Of a stretch of 64,000 bases of DNA, positions 28,418 through 35,691 are shown piece after piece. The translations under genes and the position numbers were made by a program. Under the pieces are notes generated by a model. That model saw only the letters and a program-made list of their open reading frames with translations. It had not been told where the DNA came from and ran no database searches. This stretch comes from a virus: positions 62,001 to 126,000 of IMG/VR virus record IMGVR_UViG_3300010883_028422; one strand, given 5' to 3'. How positions within the stretch are numbered: position 1 is the stretch's first letter; every line of letters begins with the position of its first letter.

Positions 28418-29142
28418 TGAAGCTAATTTTGGTATTTACGACAGGAAGAAGCGGCACTGCCTTTTTATCACAGGCTTTTGGCGGGGCAAGGTTTCAAAAA
28501 AAGAAGATCCATCAGGCAGTAGGTGCTGATGCCCTAGTCACTCATGAGGGTTGGGGCGGAATTCCGGTTTCGAAGCTTAAGGGCCAAAATGATCTCTCAA
28601 GTCATAGCTCTGCCAAGATAGTTGATAAATATTTAAATAACATGATTATTAAGTCAAAGAGTGAATATCCTATGGCAGAAAAATATTTAGTTACTGACCA
28701 TAGAGTTGGGCGATATTGCATACCGTCAATAGAGAGTACCAATATAGATTATCAGGTTATTAGATTATTTAGAGATCATAAAGATGTCGCAAGCTCTTTT
28801 TTGAGGAGGGTGAGGAAAAGGAGGTCCGAATACACTAAGGCTGAATTTTTAAAGTTTTATAACGAAATTTGGAGTCATAGTTTTTATCAACCAAATGATG
28901 AGTTTGTTATTAATAAAATTTCAAATGATATATGGGATAATATAAGCATGTATGATAAATTTTTATGGTATTCTAAAGAGGTTGATGCACAATGGTCTGA
29001 GGTTAAAAAGATACTTCCTAGAAACAAGTATCTAGAGGTAACTTTTGATGAAATTATTAAGCCAGTTGGGCTTAACAAAGTAATGAGATTTATAGAGATT
29101 CCTTGGTCAAAAAAATGGGCTGAAATAAGGGCAAATGGGTGA
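28417..29142 (+). CDS. Sulfotransferase-like P-loop protein
   Basis: 241 residues. The N-terminus KLILVFTTGRSGTAFLSQAFGG holds the phosphosulfate loop (GRSGTAFL), and VIRLFRDHKDVASSFLRRVRK matches the second PAPS-binding segment (RD....ASSF). The protein is close to the length of small sulfotransferases. It is distinct from the sulfotransferase 1.7 kb upstream; the pair may sulfate different positions of one glycan or a glycan and a protein. Product specificity cannot be told from sequence. Confidence 0.72.
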   Translation: MKLILVFTTGRSGTAFLSQAFGGARFQKKKIHQAVGADALVTHEGWGGIPVSKLKGQNDLSSHSSAKIVDKYLNNMIIKSKSEYPMAEKYLVTDHRVGRYCIPSIESTNIDYQVIRLFRDHKDVASSFLRRVRKRRSEYTKAEFLKFYNEIWSHSFYQPNDEFVINKISNDIWDNISMYDKFLWYSKEVDAQWSEVKKILPRNKYLEVTFDEIIKPVGLNKVMRFIEIPWSKKWAEIRANG

Positions 29143-29169
29143 TGCAGTGTTTTGGATTTGGTGTTTGAT

Positions 29170-29997
29170 ATGATTATAGCGCAGATGGGCAATGGGTTTG
29201 TTGGTAGTGCATTGCATAAGTCTTTTAAGTTAAATGGCATAACTACAATTATTTATGACAAGTTTCAAAAGATAGGATCGGCAAGCTCCGTTTTAGACTC
29301 TGAAATTCTATTCTTGTGCCTCCCCACTCCATTCATTAAAGACAAAGGCTTTGATCTTTCCGCTATAGAGGAGAATCTATTGTTTTTAAAAGAGAATAGG
29401 TATGGTGGACTTTGTGTGATTAAGTCTACAGTGGAGATCGGAACGACAAAAGCACTTGCAGAGAGGTATTCCTTGAATATTGCTCATAATCCAGAATTTT
29501 TAACAGAAAGAACGGCGTTTGAAGATTTTCATAACCAAGACCATATTGTTTTGGGAAAGTCATCAGATTCTGGGCTTTTTGATTCTTTAATTTTATTTTA
29601 TAAAGATCTTTACCCAAATTCTAGAATTTCTGTATGTTCATCCGATGAATCTGAGGCGATGAAGATTTTTAGAAATTGTTTTTATGCACAAAAAGTCATG
29701 ATATTTAACGAATTTTACTTTTTATGCAATAAGCTTGGAATGAATTATGATAGGGTTAGAGATTTGATGCTTTGTGATTGGCTTGGAGAGATGCATACCA
29801 TAGTGCCTGGTCCGGACGGAGGGGTTGGCTACTCTGGGCATTGCTTTCCAAAGGATACGGAGGCTTTGTTGCTTCAGATGAAGAATAATGACTCGGCACA
29901 TAAGGTTTTAGAGGCGGCTATAAATGAGCGAAATGAGATAAGGCCGGAGATGGTAAATATTATAGAGGAGTCAGCGGGGTTTGCAGATGGGGATTGA
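29170..29997 (+). CDS. Short UDP-glucose/GDP-mannose dehydrogenase-like protein
   Basis: Chosen start ATG 29170 puts MIIAQMGNGFVGSAL (NAD-binding GXGXXG strand) at the N-terminus; TTG 29152 in the same frame is possible. 275 residues. Also visible are LCLPTP, VIKSTVEIGTT, the NPEFLTERTA loop and GVGYSGHCFPKD containing the catalytic cysteine. The family oxidises nucleotide sugars to uronates and is normally 390-450 residues; the C-terminal UDP-sugar-binding domain is absent here, the protein ending shortly after the central dimerisation helix. It may work with another subunit or use a different substrate. It overlaps the epimerase by 11 bases. Confidence 0.78.
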   Translation: MIIAQMGNGFVGSALHKSFKLNGITTIIYDKFQKIGSASSVLDSEILFLCLPTPFIKDKGFDLSAIEENLLFLKENRYGGLCVIKSTVEIGTTKALAERYSLNIAHNPEFLTERTAFEDFHNQDHIVLGKSSDSGLFDSLILFYKDLYPNSRISVCSSDESEAMKIFRNCFYAQKVMIFNEFYFLCNKLGMNYDRVRDLMLCDWLGEMHTIVPGPDGGVGYSGHCFPKDTEALLLQMKNNDSAHKVLEAAINERNEIRPEMVNIIEESAGFADGD

Positions 29998-30928
29998 TGC
30001 AAAAACAATTTTAGTTACAGGTTCGGCCGGGTTTATAGGGGGCCACTTGACGGATGAGCTTTTAAGGCTTGGGTGTAGGGTTGTTGGTGTTGATAATATG
30101 AGGTCTGGACTTAGCAGCACGATGAACCTGCATATTTTAAATAAAAATTTTATACCAAGGCATATCGACATAAGAGATGAGTCTGTGGAGGGCATTTTTG
30201 AAGAATTTTCTCCAGATTTAGTCTTTCATTTGGCCGCAATACCCGGGGTTACGCCATCGGTTATTGATCCAATTTTGTCAAATGATGTAAATATAAATGG
30301 AACACTGAATATGTTATATCTGTCTCATAACTATAATGTAAAAAGATTTATTTTTTCATCATCATCATCTGTATATGGTGGTTCTGATATTTTGCCAACG
30401 CCAGAAGAGACTCCGCTAGATCCGAAGTCTCCATACGCATTACAAAAGAAGGTTGGTGAAGAGTATTGCAAGCTTTTTTCAGAGATTTATCAGCTTGATA
30501 CGGTTTGCTTGAGATACTTCAATGTTTTTGGCCCAAGGCAGAGGTCGGACTCTGCGTATGCTGCGGTTATTTCTGCATTTTGTAATAGTGTAAAAAACGA
30601 AAAAAATCCAGTAATATATGGCGATGGAGAGCAGTCTAGGGACTTTTGTTTTGTAGATAATGTTGTTTCTGCGAATATTTTGGCGGCGACTTCTGATTTT
30701 GAATTCTCCGGAGATGCATTCAATGTTGGTTGCGGAGGAAGCATCTCTGTAAACTCAATTTGCAGCTCATTAGAGACAAAAGAGCCTGTTTTTAAGGATA
30801 AGCGCCCAGGTGATGTCATGTGCTCTCAGGCAGATATAACAAAAGCTTGTAAAATGTTAAAGTATAAGCCCTTAGTTTCTTATGAAGAAGGACTAAAGGC
30901 TACATTGGATTGGCATCTAAACAGTTAA
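29987..30928 (+). CDS. NAD-dependent UDP-sugar 4-epimerase (SDR)
   Basis: Start ATG 29987 (MGIDAKTILVTG) is preferred over TTG 29981. 313 residues. An extended SDR enzyme: TGSAGFIGGHL NAD loop, FHLAA, SSSSVYGG, the catalytic YALQK (YXXXK), RYFNVFGPRQ and VIYGDGEQSRDF, a string typical of UDP-GlcNAc/UDP-glucose 4-epimerases of the WbpP/GalE group. It would supply a C4-epimerised sugar nucleotide for the transferases. Exact substrate (Glc, GlcNAc or uronate form) is not resolvable. Confidence 0.87.
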   Translation: MGIDAKTILVTGSAGFIGGHLTDELLRLGCRVVGVDNMRSGLSSTMNLHILNKNFIPRHIDIRDESVEGIFEEFSPDLVFHLAAIPGVTPSVIDPILSNDVNINGTLNMLYLSHNYNVKRFIFSSSSSVYGGSDILPTPEETPLDPKSPYALQKKVGEEYCKLFSEIYQLDTVCLRYFNVFGPRQRSDSAYAAVISAFCNSVKNEKNPVIYGDGEQSRDFCFVDNVVSANILAATSDFEFSGDAFNVGCGGSISVNSICSSLETKEPVFKDKRPGDVMCSQADITKACKMLKYKPLVSYEEGLKATLDWHLNS

Positions 30929-30960
30929 TAATTATAATTAAATATAGAGGGCATTGTGAT

Positions 30961-32790
30961 ATGTGCGGTATATTTGGTTATATAGGTGGCGAAGATTCCC
31001 ATCAGAGGGTTAAGCTGGGCCTTGAGGGGCTTGCCTATAGGGGCTATGACTCGGCCGGAATAGTGTCGGTTGTAAATAATAAATTTGAAGAAAACAAGTG
31101 TGTTGGCCACCCAGAAGAGTTGTTGGATTTAGATATTGAATCTAACCTGTCAATAGGGCATAATAGATGGGCAACGCATGGCGCTCCAAGCGCCTTAAAT
31201 GCTCATCCGCACTTCTCAAATGACGGCAAGATAGCGCTTGTTCACAACGGAATAATAGAAAATTATTATGAGATAAGTGATTTTTTAGAAAAAAATAATT
31301 TTTCTTTTTATTCAGATACTGATACTGAGTTAATCCCCAACCTCATTCAATATTATATGGGTAATTTAAATATTGTTGATGCGACTATAGCCGCAATGAA
31401 TGATATCAGGGGGGCTTATGCGATGGCCTTTATCCACATAAACCACCCAGAGAAGATAATTATAGCGAGATTGGGCTCTCCGGTTTGTGTTGGCAGAGAC
31501 GCGTCTGGTGGCATATACGTATCTTCTGATGCAGGCGCTTTACCGCAGTCTGTAAAGGAGGTTATGGACATAGGTGACGGCAAGCTGGTGGTGGCGGACT
31601 CTTGCGGCAGCGTTGTAGTTAAAAATCTTGAAGGAAATACCTTAGAGCATAAATTTGAAGAGGCTGAGATAAAAGAAAAAAATTATACAATTGGTAGCTT
31701 TAATCATTTTTTAGAAAAAGAGATATTTGAGCAGCCTATTTATCTTAGAAACGCTATTAGCGGCAGGGTAAATATTGATAAAAAAATAATAAAGCTTAGC
31801 GGCATATCAGGCCATATTCAGAGTATATTAGATGCCGAAGAGATAATCTATACTGGATGTGGATCGGCATATTATGCTGCGTGTATTGGCGCACAGTCAA
31901 TGGAGAGTGTTGCGAGAAAGAGAGTTAGGGTTATGCCGGCAGGAGACCTGAAGTATTATAATCCAGTTATAAATGAAAAAACTGTTTTGATAGCGGTATC
32001 TCAATCTGGAGAGACGGCTGATACTATAGGCTGTATAAAGATGGCGAAAAATCATGGCGCAACTACATTGGGAGTTGTAAATGTTGTAAATTCAACTATA
32101 TCAAGAATGGTTGATTCTGGGATATATATTCGCGCAGGAGAAGAGGTTAGCGTTGCATCTACAAAATCTGTTATCAATCAGATGATGGCAATGATATCCT
32201 TGGCGGTGTTGGTTGGATCAAAAAGAGATTTATCAGAATTAGAATATGAGTCTTTGATATCAGAATTGCATTGTTTGCCAAATATGATTGACAAAGTTTT
32301 ATTAGAAAGCGGTATGATTGAAGAGATTGCAAAAAAATATGCAAATTATAGCAATATGCTGTGCATTGGCCGAGGAGCGTTAGAGCATATTGCAAAAGAA
32401 GCTGCTTTAAAGATAAAAGAGATAAGCTATATTCATGCAGAAGGATATTCTGCAGCAGAATTAAAGCACGGACCTCTTGCGCTCATTGATGAGAATATGC
32501 CGACACTAGCAATGGTTGCGAGCGGACCGATGGAGGGGAAGATGCTGAGCAATATAAGGGAGATTAAAAGCAGAGGTGGCGCGGTAATAGGGGTTGTCAG
32601 CTCTGATGTTTCAAAAGAAACCAGGAGGGTTTTAGACGAAATTATAGAGGTCCCTGCATGCTCAAACAAGCTCCTTGAGCCATTATTATTTTTGGTTCCA
32701 TGCCAGCTATTTTCTTATTTTCTAGCAAAAGAAAACGGACGCTGCATAGACCGTCCAAGAAACTTGGCAAAAAGTGTTACGGTTGAGTAA
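30961..32790 (+). CDS. glmS: Glutamine-fructose-6-phosphate aminotransferase (GlmS)
   Basis: Start ATG 30961 gives MCGIFGYIGG; the N-terminal cysteine after Met removal is the glutaminase nucleophile, and GAGG lies upstream. 609 residues, the normal length. Residues 1-230 are the class II glutaminase (YRGYDSAG, GHNRWATHG, HNGIIENY, SDTDTE); then two SIS domains (ATGCGSAYYA, SQSGETADT, EVSVASTKS) and the C-terminal ELKHGPLALI and PRNLAKSVTVE. It makes glucosamine-6-phosphate, the entry step to UDP-GlcNAc and amino sugars, so the phage boosts hexosamine supply. No glmS ribozyme is visible in the 32-base gap upstream. Confidence 0.96.
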   Translation: MCGIFGYIGGEDSHQRVKLGLEGLAYRGYDSAGIVSVVNNKFEENKCVGHPEELLDLDIESNLSIGHNRWATHGAPSALNAHPHFSNDGKIALVHNGIIENYYEISDFLEKNNFSFYSDTDTELIPNLIQYYMGNLNIVDATIAAMNDIRGAYAMAFIHINHPEKIIIARLGSPVCVGRDASGGIYVSSDAGALPQSVKEVMDIGDGKLVVADSCGSVVVKNLEGNTLEHKFEEAEIKEKNYTIGSFNHFLEKEIFEQPIYLRNAISGRVNIDKKIIKLSGISGHIQSILDAEEIIYTGCGSAYYAACIGAQSMESVARKRVRVMPAGDLKYYNPVINEKTVLIAVSQSGETADTIGCIKMAKNHGATTLGVVNVVNSTISRMVDSGIYIRAGEEVSVASTKSVINQMMAMISLAVLVGSKRDLSELEYESLISELHCLPNMIDKVLLESGMIEEIAKKYANYSNMLCIGRGALEHIAKEAALKIKEISYIHAEGYSAAELKHGPLALIDENMPTLAMVASGPMEGKMLSNIREIKSRGGAVIGVVSSDVSKETRRVLDEIIEVPACSNKLLEPLLFLVPCQLFSYFLAKENGRCIDRPRNLAKSVTVE

Positions 32791-32815
32791 AATACAAACT
32801 TAGTGGAGGCGTTAT

Positions 32816-33811
32816 ATGCTTACGGCAGTTATAACTGGAGTTGCAGGCCAAGATGGTAGTTATTTAGCAGAGTTATTGTTGGATAAAGGCTACAAGGTGG
32901 TTGGAATATCTAGGCGAAAAAGTGTTAATGATGGATTGCAGAATTTAGAACACAATGTGTTGGGTAATGATAATTTTACACTTTTGAATGGAGATATAAA
33001 GGATTCAACTTTTATATATAGGTGCGTTGAGGAATACAGGCCAGATGAGTGGTATAACTTAGCTGCACAATCTAATGTTGGACATTCTTTTAAAGAACCA
33101 GTTGAAACATTCGGAACTAACGCATTAGCTGTAGTTATTCAGCTTGAAGCCATAAGATCCCTGTCTCCATCGACAAAGTTTTATCAAGCATCTACCAGCG
33201 AGCTATGGGGAGGGCTCAGCTGCCCCAAAACAGGATATAGCGAGAGCATGAGGTTTTATCCAAGATCTCCATATGGCGTATCCAAGTTATCAGCGTATTG
33301 GTCAGTGGTCAATCATAGAGATGCGTATGGCTTGTTTGCATGTAGCGGTATACTCCATAATCACAGCAGCCCAAGGAGGGGTTTGGACTTCGCAACAAGA
33401 AAAATAACCAGAGGCGTTGCGGAGATTACTCTTGGGCTGAAGGATAAGATAAGAATGGGTGATTTGAGCGCATTTCGTGATGAGGGACATTCCAAGGACT
33501 ATGTTGAGGCTATGCATCTTATGTTGCAAAATGATAGCCCAAAGGATTATGTTATTTCCACGGGAACCGGAGCAACTATAGAGGATATGTTTAGGCATGT
33601 CGCATCTTTTGCAGGTTTAAAATTTGAAGACCTCTATGAGGTAGATGAAAGATTTATGAGGCCGTCTGAAGTGCCGTTTTTGCTTGGTAATTCATCGTTA
33701 GCAAAGAGCGAGCTTGGATGGAGTCCAAAATATACATGGAAAAACCTATTAGAAGAGATGTTCGAGAGTGATTTGTTGGTAATTTCAAATGAAAGATGGA
33801 AAAATAGTTAA
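32816..33811 (+). CDS. gmd: GDP-mannose 4,6-dehydratase-like enzyme
   Basis: 331 residues, preceded by GGAGG. AVITGVAGQDGSYLAELLL is the characteristic NADP loop of GMD; also SRRKS, the YNLAAQSNVGHSF segment, QASTSELWG with the catalytic Ser/Thr-Glu, SPYGVSK with Tyr-Lys, and NHSSPRRGLDFATRKI, the GMD signature around substrate. It converts GDP-mannose to GDP-4-keto-6-deoxymannose, precursor of GDP-fucose, rhamnose or perosamine. No reductase or aminotransferase for the following step is in the window. The 3' end overlaps the next gene by 23 bases. Confidence 0.9.
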   Translation: MLTAVITGVAGQDGSYLAELLLDKGYKVVGISRRKSVNDGLQNLEHNVLGNDNFTLLNGDIKDSTFIYRCVEEYRPDEWYNLAAQSNVGHSFKEPVETFGTNALAVVIQLEAIRSLSPSTKFYQASTSELWGGLSCPKTGYSESMRFYPRSPYGVSKLSAYWSVVNHRDAYGLFACSGILHNHSSPRRGLDFATRKITRGVAEITLGLKDKIRMGDLSAFRDEGHSKDYVEAMHLMLQNDSPKDYVISTGTGATIEDMFRHVASFAGLKFEDLYEVDERFMRPSEVPFLLGNSSLAKSELGWSPKYTWKNLLEEMFESDLLVISNERWKNS

Positions 33812-34751
33812 AAAAATAGTAATAATAGCGTTTAATTTTGGATTTGCAGGAAGATATGTTAACGGTCCAGGGATATGTCTTTATAATTTATATAATATCC
33901 TAAAAAAACACACTTCTGTTGACGTTAAGATATTTACAAAAATGCATGCGCATGGGCAATTTAATTCAGACGATATATTTTCGATAGATGATAAAGAATA
34001 TCTGTCAGAATGCATAAAAAATTGTGATATTCTGCATCATTGGAGTGGCCTTGCAAATATTTATTCTAATATAATAAAATTTGCTAATTTTTGTAATAAA
34101 AAAGTTATAATTGGTCCAAATGTAATTGACACTGTGGACTTTTTAAAAGAAAAGAAGTTTTTGTCAAAAATCAACTATGATAGGATTTTATTGGTAAATA
34201 ATAGGATAAAATACAGAGCTTTAGATTTTTATGGCATAGATAGCGACCTATTAAGCATATTTATGGTCGGACCAGACTTAGACTTGTGGTCGCCAAGTGA
34301 CATATGTAATGAAAAGATTTTGTGGAAAGGCAACTCGGCACAAGGCGTTAAGGGTGTATCTTTTGGGGTCGAGGTGTCTAAAAATTTGCCACAATATGAT
34401 TTCGATTTCGTTGGACGCCCAACCCCATATAATTATTTTAAGCACATAGGGCCCGCAAAGGAGTATAAACTATTCTTTAGCACGTCAATGAGTGAGACGA
34501 TGGGCATGGGGTTGGCAGAACAGTGGGCTGCGGGTATACCATCTATAACACACCCAAAGATTTATCTTCATGGTGAAAATTATATCACGGGCATAATAAC
34601 GGATAGGTCCGTAAGCGCTTATTGTGATGCAATTGTTGAAATAATGGAGAATCCTGTTTTGTATAAAAATTTATCTTTAGGCGCAAGAAAGTATATGGAA
34701 GACAACTTTTCACATGAGTCAATTGCGTCAAAATATCTTTCTTTATTGTAA
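33789..34751 (+). CDS. Glycosyltransferase (GT-B, divergent)
   Basis: 320 residues. The opening FGFAGRYVNGPGICLYNLYNIL has the glycine-rich acceptor loop; FMVGPDLDLWSP is an interdomain turn; MSETMGMGLAEQWAAGIPSITHP replaces the EX7E donor motif (E..GMGLAEQ.AAG.P). It is more divergent than the first seven transferases. It is placed downstream of the sugar-nucleotide genes and upstream of a GT2 enzyme, so it may use the GDP-deoxysugar made by the neighbouring dehydratase (inference). Confidence 0.75.
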   Translation: MKDGKIVKKIVIIAFNFGFAGRYVNGPGICLYNLYNILKKHTSVDVKIFTKMHAHGQFNSDDIFSIDDKEYLSECIKNCDILHHWSGLANIYSNIIKFANFCNKKVIIGPNVIDTVDFLKEKKFLSKINYDRILLVNNRIKYRALDFYGIDSDLLSIFMVGPDLDLWSPSDICNEKILWKGNSAQGVKGVSFGVEVSKNLPQYDFDFVGRPTPYNYFKHIGPAKEYKLFFSTSMSETMGMGLAEQWAAGIPSITHPKIYLHGENYITGIITDRSVSAYCDAIVEIMENPVLYKNLSLGARKYMEDNFSHESIASKYLSLL

Positions 34752-34763
34752 TTGAGCTTAAAT

Positions 34764-35471
34764 ATGTTAGTTGATGTTATAATTCCTGTATATAATCCAG
34801 GTCATTATTTGGATGAGGCCTTAAAAAGCTGTATAAAACAGACATATAGTGATTATAAAATAACTGTAGTTGATGATTGCTCTACTGAAAATATAATGCC
34901 GATCATCTCCAAGTATAGAGGTATTTCTTATATAAGAAACACTGAGAATATGGGGCCGGCTGCCTCCAGAAATGTTGGAATTAAGAATTCTAACGGAAGC
35001 CTTATAAGCCTTTTGGATGCAGATGATGTTTGGGACCCAAATAAGTTATTATATAGCGTTAGAGAGTTTAAGAAGGACGGCGGCATAGGCATGACCTGTG
35101 GTAACTACAGAATAATGACAAGCTCTAGAGTTTTAAAGCCATTTTATAAAAAAAGTATAGCCATAAATCATAGGATGCTGATGAAGAACAATTATGTCGC
35201 ATCAGGCTCTGTTACGGTAAAACGAAGCGTTATTGATGACGTTGGATTGTTCAATAAGGATTATTGGATTGCAGAGGATTATGATTTATGGTTAAGAATA
35301 AGCGAAAAGTATCCTATAAAGTATATACATAAAATTCTATATTATTATAGGATAGTGAAAGGCGGCGGATCACTAACTCAGAGGGACGATGTGCAGGAGG
35401 CGCATGAATTTAATTTATCAAAGATAAAAAAAGAGTCAGCCTGGAGGGTTAGGGAGAGTGAAGACAGCTAG
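34764..35471 (+). CDS. Glycosyltransferase family 2 (GT-A)
   Basis: Start ATG 34764 (MLVDVIIPVYNPG) is taken over a TTG at 34752. 235 residues. VDVIIPVYNPGHYLDEALKS, TVVDDCSTE, NMGPAASRNVGI and ISLLDADDVWDPNKL with the metal-binding DXD (DAD) are the standard GT2 landmarks. The acceptor part WIAEDYDLWLRIS has the ED general base region. It is the only GT-A-fold enzyme of the island. Its 3' end overlaps the DUF2061 gene by 14 bases. Confidence 0.92.
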   Translation: MLVDVIIPVYNPGHYLDEALKSCIKQTYSDYKITVVDDCSTENIMPIISKYRGISYIRNTENMGPAASRNVGIKNSNGSLISLLDADDVWDPNKLLYSVREFKKDGGIGMTCGNYRIMTSSRVLKPFYKKSIAINHRMLMKNNYVASGSVTVKRSVIDDVGLFNKDYWIAEDYDLWLRISEKYPIKYIHKILYYYRIVKGGGSLTQRDDVQEAHEFNLSKIKKESAWRVRESEDS

Positions 35472-35691
35472 CGTAAGCCGCAAAAGACATATTTTAAAAA
35501 CAATAACCTGGAGAGTGATTGGAACTTTAGATACAATGCTTCTTGGATGGATTGTAACCGGGAGTGCACTAATCGGTCTAAAAATCAGTGCTATTGAGTT
35601 AGTCACAAAAATGTTATTGTATTATTTTCATGAAAGATTATGGTATCGTTTTAATTTTGGAATAAAAAATAGGGATAAACTGAATGGTTAA
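35458..35691 (+). CDS. DUF2061 small membrane protein
   Basis: 77 residues from a GTG start preceded by GGAGG nine bases upstream. RKRHILKTITWRVIGTLDTMLLGW is the hallmark opening of DUF2061, followed by a hydrophobic stretch and IELVTKMLLYYFHERLWYRF. The family is usually a two-helix membrane protein and often sits near sulfate activation genes (CysC/CysN/CysD) in bacteria. Here it lies in an island with two sulfotransferase-like genes, so a link to sulfonucleotide supply is tempting but unproven. It overlaps neighbours at both ends. Confidence 0.85.
   Translation: MKTASVSRKRHILKTITWRVIGTLDTMLLGWIVTGSALIGLKISAIELVTKMLLYYFHERLWYRFNFGIKNRDKLNG

Noticed and set aside
30929-30960. glmS ribozyme or riboswitch before glmS
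   Set aside because: The gap is only 32 bases and AT-rich, far too short for the ribozyme.
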